Source of the DNA: Clostridium sp. LS
GTDB taxonomy: Bacteria; Bacillota; Clostridia; Clostridiales; Clostridiaceae
DNA length: 64,000 nt
Assembly: GCF_002760435.1 (NCBI RefSeq)
Contig: NZ_AUUU01000048.1
Coordinates: forward strand, 1-64,000
Reading direction: 5' to 3'
Translations under genes and position numbers: made by a program
In this document: piece after piece, positions 26,937 to 35,955 of the stretch
Layout of the letters: each line of letters starts with the position of its first letter
Position numbering within the stretch: position 1 is the stretch's first letter
The notes under the pieces: model-generated
Seen by the model: only the letters and a program-made list of their open reading frames with translations
What the model was told of the DNA's origin: nothing
Databases searched by the model: none

Positions 26937-27380
26937 ATGAACATTACTTTGATGTTACCACTAGTGTGCATATTTGCAGCGGACATACTTTTTTTTACAA
27001 CAATTAGAAATAATAAATTAGATTTCAAAGGAACGAATGAATATAGATTTGTCATTCCAGCGATAGTTATATTATTTATTGCATCACTTTTTGCTGGAAA
27101 AGATTTTAGCGCAGAAAATATTCTACTTACTATTGGACTCATTATATTTATGCTTCTTGGAAATAAGAGTGGAGTTGGAAAGAAAGGAATACTAACTGGT
27201 TCTTGGTTTACATCTTGGCGAAAGATAGATGATGTTTATGTTGAGATACAAGGAGAAAAGTGTATTTTATTCTATTCAAATAAAAACATAAAAAGAAGAT
27301 TAATATTTAAGAAAGAAGATGAAAATCAGTTAAAAGATTACATAGAAAAAATAAAAAGAGAAAAAGGAATAAAAAAGTAA
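26937..27380 (+). CDS. Small membrane protein, first of two paralogues
   Basis: 147 residues after AGAAGGG. Three membrane segments (about 3-21, 38-54, 62-79), then a cytoplasmic C-terminal domain with GNKSGVGKKGILTGSWFTSW and alternating beta strands. The C-terminal domain resembles the family I know as DUF5673, with low certainty. It is followed 13 nt later by a paralogue, so the two may form a heteromer. Confidence 0.65.
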   Translation: MNITLMLPLVCIFAADILFFTTIRNNKLDFKGTNEYRFVIPAIVILFIASLFAGKDFSAENILLTIGLIIFMLLGNKSGVGKKGILTGSWFTSWRKIDDVYVEIQGEKCILFYSNKNIKRRLIFKKEDENQLKDYIEKIKREKGIKK

Positions 27381-27393
27381 GGAGTGGGCAAGT

Positions 27394-27840
27394 TTGGAAA
27401 TTGCAAACATACTATTAATTATATTAGTTTTTATTATTGATGTGGTTCTTATTATAAGAGATATGAGAAGAAAACTTATCTTTACTGGAGCCAGAAATAA
27501 ATATAAAATGTTAACAACAGTAGCGATTATTGTATTTCTTATATATACATATATATTAAATAGTTTTAAATTAGAGGATATTATAGTTATATTAATATTA
27601 CTTCCCCTTATATTTGTTGGAAATAAGAATGGTATAGTCGAAAATGGATTCTTATTTAATTCATATGTGACTTCTTGGGATAAAGTTTTGAACTATTCTT
27701 TAGAAGAACAAAATAATAAATATATAGTTAGTTTTAAAACAAGTTTAGGTATAAAGAAAATATTTTTTAAATTGGAAGATAAAGAAGAAATTAAAAAATA
27801 TTTGTTTGGAATAAGAAAATTAAAATATATTAGAAAATAA
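27394..27840 (+). CDS. Small membrane protein, second paralogue
   Basis: 148 residues from TTG 27394 (GGAG at 27381-27384). It shares layout and motifs with its neighbour: hydrophobic N-terminus, GNKNGIVENGFLFNSYVTSW and a C-terminal beta/helix part ending KKYLFGIRKLKYIRK. Tandem duplication is the simplest explanation. Function unknown. A terminator follows. Confidence 0.65.
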   Translation: MEIANILLIILVFIIDVVLIIRDMRRKLIFTGARNKYKMLTTVAIIVFLIYTYILNSFKLEDIIVILILLPLIFVGNKNGIVENGFLFNSYVTSWDKVLNYSLEEQNNKYIVSFKTSLGIKKIFFKLEDKEEIKKYLFGIRKLKYIRK

Positions 27841-27848
27841 TAAAGTTT

Positions 27849-27886
27849 GAGTTACTATTTTGTTTTATAGTAGTAACTCTTTATTT
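27849..27886 (+). terminator. Terminator after the paralogue pair
   Basis: GAGTTACTA (27849-27857) pairs perfectly with TAGTAACTC (27871-27879), then TTTATTTATTT. Confidence 0.88.
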
Positions 27887-27991
27887 ATTTCATTATTTGA
27901 AATGTAGCCGTAATTTTATATGATATAATGAATAAATATAATCAAAAATATAAATTGACTTTGATGTCATCTGAAAGAGGGAAAAAATCAA

Positions 27992-30184
27992 ATGAGTAAA
28001 ACTCTTATATTAGCAGAAAAGCCAAGTGTTGGCAGAGATTTAGCAAAGGTTTTAAAATGTTCACAAAATAAAGGCTCATTTATAGAAGGTAATAAATACA
28101 TAGTAACTTGGGCAATGGGACATTTAGTAGGACTTATGGATCCAGAAGGATATGATATAAAGTATAAAACTTGGAGCATGGACACACTTCCAATGTTGCC
28201 TAAGCATATGAAACTAACCGTTCTTAAAAAAACAGGTAAACAATATAATGAAGTTAAAAAGCAAATGCTGCGTGATGATGTAAATGAAATTGTTATAGCA
28301 ACAGATGCAGGAAGAGAAGGAGAATTAGTTGCTAGATGGATCATAGAAAAGGCAGGTGTAAAAAAGCCTCTTAAGAGATTATGGATATCGTCTCAAACAG
28401 ATAAAGCAATTTTAGATGGATTTAAAAATCTTAAGCCTGGATCTGAATATGAAAGTTTATACAAAGCTGCTGTCTGCAGAGCTGAGGCAGATTGGCTTAT
28501 TGGTTTAAATGTAACTAGAGCATTAACATGTAAATATAATGCCCAATTATCTGCAGGGCGCGTTCAATCAGCGACATTATCAATGATAGTTGAAAGAGAA
28601 GAAGAAATTAAGAATTTTAAACCGAAAACTTATTTTACTATCAACGCAAAGACTAAAGAATTTAATCTTTCATGGGTAAATAAAGATAATAATTCTAGAA
28701 TTTTTGAAGAAGAATTTGCGAACAAAATTGTAACCAAAGTTAAGGGCTCAGAGGGTGAAATAGTAAACATAAGTGAAGTGAGTAAAAAGAAATTTTCACC
28801 AGCACTTTATGATTTGACTGAACTGCAAAGAGATGCTAATAAAATATGGGGATACTCAGCAAAACAGACACTAGGAATAATGCAAAGATTATATGAAAAT
28901 TATAAGATATTAACTTATCCACGTACAGATTCAAGATATATTACTAAAGATATTGTTGGTACAATTCCAGAACGATTAAGAGCCATTTCTATTGGTGAAT
29001 ATAGAATTGTTGCAGATGAACTGTTAAAAGGGAAAATTAATGGTCATAAAGGATTTGTGGATGATTCTAAGGTAAGTGACCACCATGCTATTATACCAAC
29101 AGAGCAAAGACCTAATTTAGCAGTTTTAAGCTCAGAAGAAAGAAAAATTTACGATTTAGTAGTTAAGAGATTTTTAAGTGTAATGCTTCCTCCTTTTGAA
29201 TATATACAAACCACTATTGAGTGCAAAGTTGAAGATGAAAAATTTATAGCTAAAGGAAAGGTTATAACGTCTAAAGGGTGGAAAAAGCTTTATGACAAAG
29301 TTGAAGATGATTCTTCTGAAGATGATATTAAGGAACAAGTATTGCCAAAGGTTAATAAGGGACATAAATTTAAAGTAGATGATGTTAAATTAAATAAAGG
29401 TCAAACCAGCCCTCCAGCAAGATTTAATGAAGGAACATTATTATCAGCTATGGAAAATCCCCATAAGTATGTGAATGTAGGCAAGGATGCAGCTAAGACA
29501 TTAGGTGAAACTGGTGGTCTTGGTACTGTTGCCACTAGAGCAGATATAATCGAAAAATTATTTAACTCCTTTGTCATTGAAAAACAAGGAAGGGATATAG
29601 TTCCAACCTCTAAAGGAAAGCAGTTAATTGAATTAGTTCCTAAAGAATTAAAGTCACCATTACTAACAGCAAAGTGGGAAAAGAGATTAGATGAAATTGC
29701 AAAAGGGAAGTCAAGCGACCATGAATTTATTAGAGAGATGAGAAATTATGCTATTGCACTTGTAGAAGATGTTAAAGGCGGCAGTACAAAATTTGTTCAT
29801 GACAATAAAACAGGAAAGAAATGTCCTAACTGTGGAAAATATCTTTTGGAAGTTAAGGGTAAAAACGGTGTGATGAATGTATGTCAAGATCGAGAATGTG
29901 GATATAGGGAAAGTGTTGCAAGACTTACAAATGCAAGATGCCCAGAATGTAAAAAGAAATTAGAACTTAGAGGACATGGTGAAGGAGCTATTTATGTATG
30001 CCCTGGAAGCAACTGTAATTTTAGAGAAAAGGCTTCGCAATTTAAAAAGCGATTTGAAAGTAGTGGAAAAGTCGATAAAAGGGAAGTAAATAATTATATG
30101 AAGAAAATGAAAAAAGAGGCAGAGGAATTTAATGAAAATCCATTTGCAGCACTTCTAAATAATCTGGACTTTGATAAAAAATAA
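27992..30184 (+). CDS. topB: DNA topoisomerase III (type IA)
   Basis: 730 residues. TOPRIM domain at the N-terminus (MSKTLILAEKPSVGRDLAKV; ATDAGREGELVARWI), active-site Y309 in ILTYPRTDSRYI, and two C-terminal zinc ribbons from residue 611 (CPNCGKYLLEV...CQDRECGYRE) and about 651 (CPECKKKLEL...CPGSNCNFRE). The enzyme cuts one strand and passes the other through, decatenating replication intermediates. Chromosomal context and length fit a housekeeping topB rather than a plasmid copy. Confidence 0.95.
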   Translation: MSKTLILAEKPSVGRDLAKVLKCSQNKGSFIEGNKYIVTWAMGHLVGLMDPEGYDIKYKTWSMDTLPMLPKHMKLTVLKKTGKQYNEVKKQMLRDDVNEIVIATDAGREGELVARWIIEKAGVKKPLKRLWISSQTDKAILDGFKNLKPGSEYESLYKAAVCRAEADWLIGLNVTRALTCKYNAQLSAGRVQSATLSMIVEREEEIKNFKPKTYFTINAKTKEFNLSWVNKDNNSRIFEEEFANKIVTKVKGSEGEIVNISEVSKKKFSPALYDLTELQRDANKIWGYSAKQTLGIMQRLYENYKILTYPRTDSRYITKDIVGTIPERLRAISIGEYRIVADELLKGKINGHKGFVDDSKVSDHHAIIPTEQRPNLAVLSSEERKIYDLVVKRFLSVMLPPFEYIQTTIECKVEDEKFIAKGKVITSKGWKKLYDKVEDDSSEDDIKEQVLPKVNKGHKFKVDDVKLNKGQTSPPARFNEGTLLSAMENPHKYVNVGKDAAKTLGETGGLGTVATRADIIEKLFNSFVIEKQGRDIVPTSKGKQLIELVPKELKSPLLTAKWEKRLDEIAKGKSSDHEFIREMRNYAIALVEDVKGGSTKFVHDNKTGKKCPNCGKYLLEVKGKNGVMNVCQDRECGYRESVARLTNARCPECKKKLELRGHGEGAIYVCPGSNCNFREKASQFKKRFESSGKVDKREVNNYMKKMKKEAEEFNENPFAALLNNLDFDKK

Positions 30185-30348
30185 TATTAAATAAGCATAG
30201 TTTAAGGTTTGGCATTAAAGAAAGACGTTGAAATGGAATATTCAATCAAATATTATGTAAATTTCCTGTCAAATCCTTGAGGAATTTTGGATTACCTGTA
30301 ATATTATTTGTTCTTATGGTAACACTAATTTTGAAAGGAGGCAGTAAA

Positions 30349-31539
30349 ATGAAAAATAATATGAAAAGAATTTTATCATTTACTTTAATATGTATTTTTG
30401 CAATATTACTTATACCAATTAACTTAGCAAGTGCTGTAGAGGGAGATGAAAAAGCTAAAGCAGATGGAACCAATATTGAAGCTAGATCAGCTTTATTAAT
30501 GGAACCTATGAGCGGAAAAATACTATATGAGAAAAATGCAAATGAAAAATTTGCACCTGCATCTGTGACTAAGATTATGACTATGTTACTTACAATGGAG
30601 GCAGTTGATAACGGTAAAATTAAATTAGATGATAAAGTAACATGTAGTGAAAATGCTAAAAAAATGGGCGGAAGTACAATGCTGCTAGATACAGGAGAAA
30701 TAAGAACTGTTGAAGAACTTTTAAAAGGAGTGGCCATAGCTTCAGGAAATGATGCTGCAGTTGCTCTTGCTGAATATCTAGGAGGTACAGAGCAAGATTT
30801 TGTTGGCATGATGAATAAGAGAGCACAAGAATTAGGAATGAGCAATACAACATTTAAAAACTGCAATGGTTTGCCAGCAGAAGGGCACCTATCTACAGCA
30901 AAGGATATTGCTATAATGTCTCGAGAATTGCTAAAACATCCAAAAGTTTTAAAATACACAGGTACTTATATGGAAACAATATCCGAGGGAAGAAAATCTC
31001 CAATAGAGCTTGTAAATCATAATAAGCTAGTAAGATTTTTCGAAGGATGCGATGGATTAAAGACAGGATTTACAGATGAGGCTAAGTATTGTATAAGTGC
31101 AACTGCAACAAGAAATGGAGTAAGAATGTTATCTGTAATCATGGGAGCTCCAACTTACAAAATAAGAAATCGTGATGCAGGTGTATTGCTTAATCATGGA
31201 TTCTCAAAGTATGAAGGTAAAAAACTCATATCAAAAGATCAAGAAATAGATAAAGTATATATGGATGAGCAAACAGACAAATTCTTTAATGCAATGGCAA
31301 AAGATGATTTAGTTGTTATACTGCCAAAAGGAGATAATAAAGAATTAGAAAAGAAAATCGTCATCGAAGAGTTGAAAAAAGAATACAAAGCTGGTGACAT
31401 AGTTGGTAAGTATGAAGTTTATCTAGGTGATGAAAAGGTTGGAGAAGTAGAAATTTATTGTGATCGAGATATTAAGAAAGGTAATATATTTGACAATATC
31501 AAATATAATATTAAAAACCTATTCGAAAAAGGTGTATAG
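30349..31539 (+). CDS. dacF: D-alanyl-D-alanine carboxypeptidase (DacF-like, PBP5 family)
   Basis: 396 residues; start at ATG 30349 with GGAGG at 30337-30341. Signal peptide MKNNMKRILSFTLICIFAIL with probable cleavage after ASA. The SxxK motif begins at S72 (SVTK), SGN at 132, KTG at K238. A C-terminal PBP5-associated domain (from about 285) and an amphipathic anchor end the protein. It trims the terminal D-Ala from peptidoglycan; DacF acts in the sporangium in Bacillus, and the same may hold here. Confidence 0.92.
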   Translation: MKNNMKRILSFTLICIFAILLIPINLASAVEGDEKAKADGTNIEARSALLMEPMSGKILYEKNANEKFAPASVTKIMTMLLTMEAVDNGKIKLDDKVTCSENAKKMGGSTMLLDTGEIRTVEELLKGVAIASGNDAAVALAEYLGGTEQDFVGMMNKRAQELGMSNTTFKNCNGLPAEGHLSTAKDIAIMSRELLKHPKVLKYTGTYMETISEGRKSPIELVNHNKLVRFFEGCDGLKTGFTDEAKYCISATATRNGVRMLSVIMGAPTYKIRNRDAGVLLNHGFSKYEGKKLISKDQEIDKVYMDEQTDKFFNAMAKDDLVVILPKGDNKELEKKIVIEELKKEYKAGDIVGKYEVYLGDEKVGEVEIYCDRDIKKGNIFDNIKYNIKNLFEKGV

Positions 31540-31596
31540 GTAATTTACATATCATTAATATGTAGTTATATTTCTGAAAATCACAAATATAACATA

Positions 31597-31650
31597 AAAT
31601 ATAGCTTAATAATTAAGATAAAATCTTCTTTATTAGGCTATATTTATTTT
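31597..31650 (+). terminator. Terminator after dacF
   Basis: A long stem (31597-31612 with 31630-31645, one G-U pair) encloses a 17-nt loop and runs into TATTTT. Confidence 0.8.
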
Positions 31651-31788
31651 AACTGGAAACGAAGAATTTTCTAAGATGAAATAAACATTCTTGTTTTGAT
31701 TTATATATATTGGTATTATATATATTGAAGTAAATAGACAGCATAATAGTGTGAATGAATTAAATTAGCGGAGGTATAAAATTAATTT

Positions 31789-32535
31789 ATGGAACTTCCA
31801 AGAATTAAAATTAATGATTTTGAAGGACCCTTTGATTTGTTACTACATTTGATAAAAAAAAATCAAATGAGCATATATAATGTAAAAATATTTGAAATAA
31901 CGAATCAGTATTTAAATTACTTAAATGAAATGAAACAAATGGATTTAGAAATTACATCTGAATTTATAGTAGTTGCTGCTACTTTAATAGAAATTAAGTC
32001 TAAGCATTTGTTACCAAGATCTAAGAAAGAAGATGAAAATGAAGAGGATGAAGAAAAAAATCTTTTAGAAAAACTTATTGTTTATAAGAAAATAAAAGGT
32101 GTTTCTGCGTTCTTTAAAGAAAGGTATATTAGTGCTGGTGAAGTATATGGAAAAAAACCAGAGGTAATAGAAGAGAAGAAAGAAGAAAATATTAAACAAG
32201 ATTTGTTTAAAAATATAAGTCTTATAGAATTGTATAATATTTATAATAATTTATTGGAGATTTATAATAATAAGCAAAATAGAAATAATGTAATTCAAAA
32301 GAAAATATATGTGGATAAATATAAAATAGAAGATAAATTAGAATACATCATGGACAAGCTGAAAAATGAAAATATTAATAGTTTTTCTGATATTATACAA
32401 AATTGCGAGTGTAAATTGGAATGTGTTGTAACATTTTTAGCTTTACTTGAAATGATTAAGCAAAGAATGGTTAGGGTTTATCAAAGTGATAATTTTACAA
32501 ACATATTAATTGAGAGGAGAACAGAAGATGCATAA
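31789..32535 (+). CDS. scpA: Segregation and condensation protein A (kleisin)
   Basis: 248 residues. N-terminal FEGPFDLLLHLIKKNQMSIYNVKI and ITSEFIVVAATLIEIKSKHLLPR are the ScpA signature; the C-terminal winged helix ends the protein. ScpA bridges the SMC dimer and, with ScpB, forms the condensin that compacts and segregates the chromosome. It overlaps scpB by 8 nt. Confidence 0.96.
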   Translation: MELPRIKINDFEGPFDLLLHLIKKNQMSIYNVKIFEITNQYLNYLNEMKQMDLEITSEFIVVAATLIEIKSKHLLPRSKKEDENEEDEEKNLLEKLIVYKKIKGVSAFFKERYISAGEVYGKKPEVIEEKKEENIKQDLFKNISLIELYNIYNNLLEIYNNKQNRNNVIQKKIYVDKYKIEDKLEYIMDKLKNENINSFSDIIQNCECKLECVVTFLALLEMIKQRMVRVYQSDNFTNILIERRTEDA

Positions 32536-33139
32536 AGATAAAGGAATTCAAATTCCATTTATGGATGACTCAAAAAGGAATTCTATAAAATCAATAATCG
32601 AATCTTTGTTATTTGCAAGTGGAGAACCTTTAAACTTGCAAGACTTGGTAAATCATATTGAAGAAAAACCAAAACTTCTTGAAATAATTATTCAAGAAAT
32701 GATGGAGGAATATGAAATTTCAAGTAGAGGAATAAAAATAATTTGTATTAAAGGAAGTTATCAGCTAGTTACTAAAGCAGAAAATTCCGATTATATTCAA
32801 AAGCTTTTGAAAAAAAATAAGAGACAATCCTTATCACAAGCTTCTATCGAAAGCCTAGCAATAATAGCTTATAAACAACCGATAACTAGAATAGATATTG
32901 ATGAAATTCGGGGAGTTAAATCGGAGAGCGCTATACAAAGACTTATGGAAAAAGAACTTATAAAAGAGGTTGGAAGACTTGATGTACCAGGACGCCCAAT
33001 TTTATATGGTACTACAGATGAATTTTTAAGACAATTTGAATTAAGAGATTTAAAGGACCTTCCTTCTTTGGATTTATTTGGCCAAGAAGAATTACAAGAT
33101 GAAGATATAAAAGAAAAAGAATTGGAAACAGAATTGTAA
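32528..33139 (+). CDS. scpB: Segregation and condensation protein B
   Basis: 203 residues from ATG 32528 (GAGGAG at 32513-32518). Two winged-helix domains: SIIESLLFASGEPL and SQASIESLAIIAYKQPITRIDIDEIRG are typical. Partner of ScpA; translational coupling through the overlap helps keep their ratio. A bidirectional terminator follows. Confidence 0.96.
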   Translation: MHKDKGIQIPFMDDSKRNSIKSIIESLLFASGEPLNLQDLVNHIEEKPKLLEIIIQEMMEEYEISSRGIKIICIKGSYQLVTKAENSDYIQKLLKKNKRQSLSQASIESLAIIAYKQPITRIDIDEIRGVKSESAIQRLMEKELIKEVGRLDVPGRPILYGTTDEFLRQFELRDLKDLPSLDLFGQEELQDEDIKEKELETEL

Positions 33140-33161
33140 TATGTAAAATTTATAATTAATT

Positions 33162-33215
33162 AAAAGAGAAATAGTTTATTTAGATAAAATCAGGTAAACT
33201 ATTTCTCTTTTATTC
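33162..33215. terminator. Bidirectional terminator between scpB and gerW
   Basis: A perfect 17-bp stem (33162-33178 with 33195-33211), A-rich on the left and T-rich on the right, serving both converging operons. Confidence 0.88.
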
Positions 33216-33231
33216 TAAGAGTTAGAGTAAA

Positions 33232-33753
33232 TTACATAATATCTTCGTGATTATTTAAGATTTCCTCATTATTGTTCTCAGAATTTGTAGTCGCATCAAC
33301 AGTTGTAGCACAAGTAGTTTGAGTAGTAGTAGTGTTAGCATTATTATCGCTTGAATTATTTTTATTTTTAGTACACATATCTTTTATAAGACCTTTTACC
33401 ATATCAAATACTTGTGGAACGGTATCTACGATTCTATCATAAGTATTATCTTGATTTATTGGCAGCATTCTAACACCATCTGATTTAACAACTAAAAATG
33501 AAACTGGTTTTACAGAAACACCTGCTCCTGAACCGCCTCCAAAAGGAAAAACTGTACTGCTAATATCTGTATTTTCATATTGATACTCGCTTCCGCCTGA
33601 AACAAAACCGAAACTTAATTTAGAAACGGGAACTATGTAGGTTCCGTCTTTCGTCTCAATTGCTTCACCTATAACTTTGTTTACATCAATCATATCTTTA
33701 AGATTTTCCATTGTACTTGCCATTAAGTTTTCAACATGTTTTTCACTTGACAT
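33232..33753 (-). CDS. ytfJ: GerW-family sporulation protein (YtfJ)
   Basis: 173 residues. The core has GTYIVPVSKLSFGFVSGGSE, the PFGGGSGAGVSVKPVSFLVV motif and the RMLPI segment of YtfJ/GerW, here extended by an Asn/Thr-rich, low-complexity tail (about residues 128-173). GerW is a forespore-made protein needed for normal germination in Bacillus. It is encoded 18 nt downstream of the DUF2953 gene, the same pair as ytfI-ytfJ of Bacillus, next to scpAB as in other Firmicutes. Confidence 0.9.
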   Translation of the reverse strand: MSSEKHVENLMASTMENLKDMIDVNKVIGEAIETKDGTYIVPVSKLSFGFVSGGSEYQYENTDISSTVFPFGGGSGAGVSVKPVSFLVVKSDGVRMLPINQDNTYDRIVDTVPQVFDMVKGLIKDMCTKNKNNSSDNNANTTTTQTTCATTVDATTNSENNNEEILNNHEDIM

Positions 33754-33771
33754 AATTTATCCCCCTAATGC

Positions 33772-34329
33772 TTAGGGGTCACCTCCTCTGCTTTTTATTA
33801 ATTTGAAAAAGATTATTGTTATATATATAATGTTTGCAAATGATAAGAAAATTATACTTGTAGTTTCAATTTTTAGTAAAAATATATCTTCAAAAATAGG
33901 ATTTATATTAAACTTAAATTTATTTATTTTAAAATACCTTTTTAACAGTGTATATATTATTGGGGGAAATTGTGTTAATATGCCGTAAAATAACGCAGTT
34001 CTAGCAGCATCACTTAACGAGTAATCTAGGGATAATCTTAATTTCAAAAGAGGTTTGAATTTTAAATTTAAATTATATAAATTATTCATCAAAGTTTTAG
34101 TATTAATATTTCTATAAAACCGTGACAAAAATTTGCGTTCCTTTTTTATTATGGGTTTCTTATTTATTGCGTCATATCGAATTCTATTAGCACGCTTTTT
34201 TTTTGAAACTAAAGTTATTTTGTATAATTTTATATAATAATCTTTAGTAGAATAGTAAATACTAATTTTGATAGGAAGAGGTATAATAAGTATTAATAAA
34301 ATCCAAAAAATAAAAATAAATAATTTCAT
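33772..34329 (-). CDS. ytfI: DUF2953 protein (YtfI-like)
   Basis: 185 residues after GGAGG. N-terminal membrane helix, a basic middle, the conserved LKLRLSLDYSLSDAARTALFYG segment, and a C-terminal helix. Function unknown; it always pairs with ytfJ and is thought to be sporulation-linked. Confidence 0.82.
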   Translation of the reverse strand: MKLFIFIFWILLILIIPLPIKISIYYSTKDYYIKLYKITLVSKKKRANRIRYDAINKKPIIKKERKFLSRFYRNINTKTLMNNLYNLNLKFKPLLKLRLSLDYSLSDAARTALFYGILTQFPPIIYTLLKRYFKINKFKFNINPIFEDIFLLKIETTSIIFLSFANIIYITIIFFKLIKSRGGDP

Positions 34330-34470
34330 AAAATTCCTCCAAAGTATATATACTTCATAATTATTGACAATTATTAAAAAACTAAACCTAAAATTATGTT
34401 AAAACTAGGTTTAAAAAATTATTTTAAAGGTAAACTAGAACCAAATAGTAAGTTTAGAAGGTGATTAATT

Positions 34471-35325
34471 ATGAGGAAGGGTATTAAAAATATATCATTA
34501 TTATTACTAAGCCTTATTTTAACTCAAGTAATGAGTTTTGGTGTTAATGCTAAAAATAAAACAGATTTAAATTTTAGGGTAAATGCAAGATGCGCAATTG
34601 CTTTAGATAAGGAAAGTGGAACAATTCTATATGAACAAAATGCATATGAGATAGTTCCAATGGCAAGCACAACAAAAATACTTACTTCTCTTATTGCTAT
34701 TGAACAAGGGAACTTAGATAAAAAAGTAACTATAAGTAAGAAAGCAGTAAGCATTAGAGGGTCTAGAGTTGGATATAAAGAAAATGAAGAAATATCCATG
34801 AAAGAATTAATTTTTGGATTAATGTTTAAGTCAGGAAATGATGCAGCTATAGCTATAGCTGAAGAATTAGGAGGATCCATCGAAGGATTTGCTGATATTA
34901 TGAATCATTATGCTAGAGGAATTGGAATTTTGGATTCTCATTTTGAGTCTCCCCATGGACTAGACAGCAGTAATCATTATTCTTCTGCCTATGATTTAGC
35001 TATACTCACAGCAAAGGGCATGGACTATGATTTATTTAGAGAAATTGTTGGAAGTAAAGAAATACTTAAGGAAAAATATAATTTTACAAGAGATTATACA
35101 AATATAAATAAAATATTATGGAAAATCCCTGGAGCAAATGGTGTTAAAACCGGATATACAGGTCAGGCAGGAAAATGCTTGGTTTCATCCATTAATAATA
35201 ATGGTAAAGATATCATTATTGTTGTATTAAATTGTCCAGATAGATGGAATGTAACAGATAAGATTTATAATCATGTAATTGAAAAAGTTGCTTTCGGAAG
35301 TCACACTGTTAAAGAATTAGTATAA
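34471..35325 (+). CDS. dacB: D-alanyl-D-alanine carboxypeptidase (DacB-like, short)
   Basis: 284 residues after GAAGGTG. Signal peptide (ISLLLLSLILTQVMSFGVNA). Motifs: S66-T-T-K69, SGN from S121, KTG from K226. It lacks the C-terminal PBP5 domain and membrane anchor, as DacB-type sporulation carboxypeptidases do. DacB shapes the spore cortex cross-link level; that this is the sporulation enzyme is inferred from neighbours and length. Divergent from the ytfI/ytfJ operon. Confidence 0.88.
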   Translation: MRKGIKNISLLLLSLILTQVMSFGVNAKNKTDLNFRVNARCAIALDKESGTILYEQNAYEIVPMASTTKILTSLIAIEQGNLDKKVTISKKAVSIRGSRVGYKENEEISMKELIFGLMFKSGNDAAIAIAEELGGSIEGFADIMNHYARGIGILDSHFESPHGLDSSNHYSSAYDLAILTAKGMDYDLFREIVGSKEILKEKYNFTRDYTNINKILWKIPGANGVKTGYTGQAGKCLVSSINNNGKDIIIVVLNCPDRWNVTDKIYNHVIEKVAFGSHTVKELV

Positions 35326-35338
35326 TATCAAAATGCCT

Positions 35339-35385
35339 AGGTGTTTAAGAATGGTAGATAATCATTTTTAAACACCTTATTTAGA
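35339..35385. terminator. Terminator between dacB and the trmFO fragment
   Basis: AGGTGTTTAAGAATG (35339-35353) pairs with CATTTTTAAACACCT (35363-35377), followed by TATTT. On the minus strand it lies just after the trmFO stop and can end that transcript too. Confidence 0.78.
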
Positions 35386-35399
35386 TATTAATTATAAAA

Positions 35400-35948
35400 T
35401 TAACATAATTTTTGGTTAAACACATTATCTAAATTAACTTTTTGTATTCTATTTTTTATTTCGCTAACATCTATAGTATATAGGTTTAATTCTTTCATTC
35501 GTTCAAAATAAACTGAACCAGCAAAGGTGTATCGATCTTTTCTTCCTTCTCTTGTTCTGGCCTTCTCATTTGCATAAGTTATTATATCACCAATTGTAAT
35601 GGAAGATGGTAATATTAAAAGATGCATTCCCATCCCTAATCTTACCGCGTTGTGTCCAGCTAAAGTACCAGTACATATAGCTTCAGTGTGTCCAACAAAT
35701 AAGCCGCTTTTTTCACCAGCGCAAAATAAATTATCAACTCCCGATACCTTTAAATCATTAGTTCTTGGCGCTACAGATAAATATCTAATTGAATTACCTT
35801 TGCTGCCTGCATAAGGATCAACATATTTAGCATTTTCCAAGCCTTTAATTTTTCTTAATTTATGCAATGGATAATATGTTGTCATTAACTTGGCATGTGC
35901 TAGGTGGACAAAAGGACAAGCTATCTTTTCCAAAGTCAACCATTTCAT
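35400..35948 (-). pseudogene. 3' fragment of a trmFO-family gene, cut by prophage integration
   Basis: 182 residues readable from ATG 35948. The text FVHLAHAKLMTTYYPLHKLR, AKYVDPYAGSKGNSIRYLSV and LFCAGEKSGLFVGHTEAI is the C-terminal part of TrmFO-like FAD/folate tRNA methyltransferases (normal length about 440), so about 60 % of the gene, including the FAD-binding N-terminus, is missing. The break is exactly where the phage integrase ends (its TAG is at 35952-35954). The missing 5' part should lie beyond the right end of the prophage. The fragment lacks its own ribosome site. TrmFO makes m5U54 in tRNA; a TrmFO-like paralogue without this activity is also possible. Confidence 0.8.
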
Positions 35949-35955
35949 AGTCTAT
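35925..35955. other. Prophage/chromosome junction (attachment site, left)
   Basis: Phage sequence (the end of the integrase) meets trmFO sequence within these bases. Serine recombinases leave a short core of 2-12 nt identical at both ends; the other end is outside the window, so the core cannot be defined. Confidence 0.6.

Noticed and set aside
35925-35955. Integration in a tRNA gene
   Set aside because: No tRNA sequence is present; the junction lies inside a trmFO-like reading frame, as is usual for serine recombinases.
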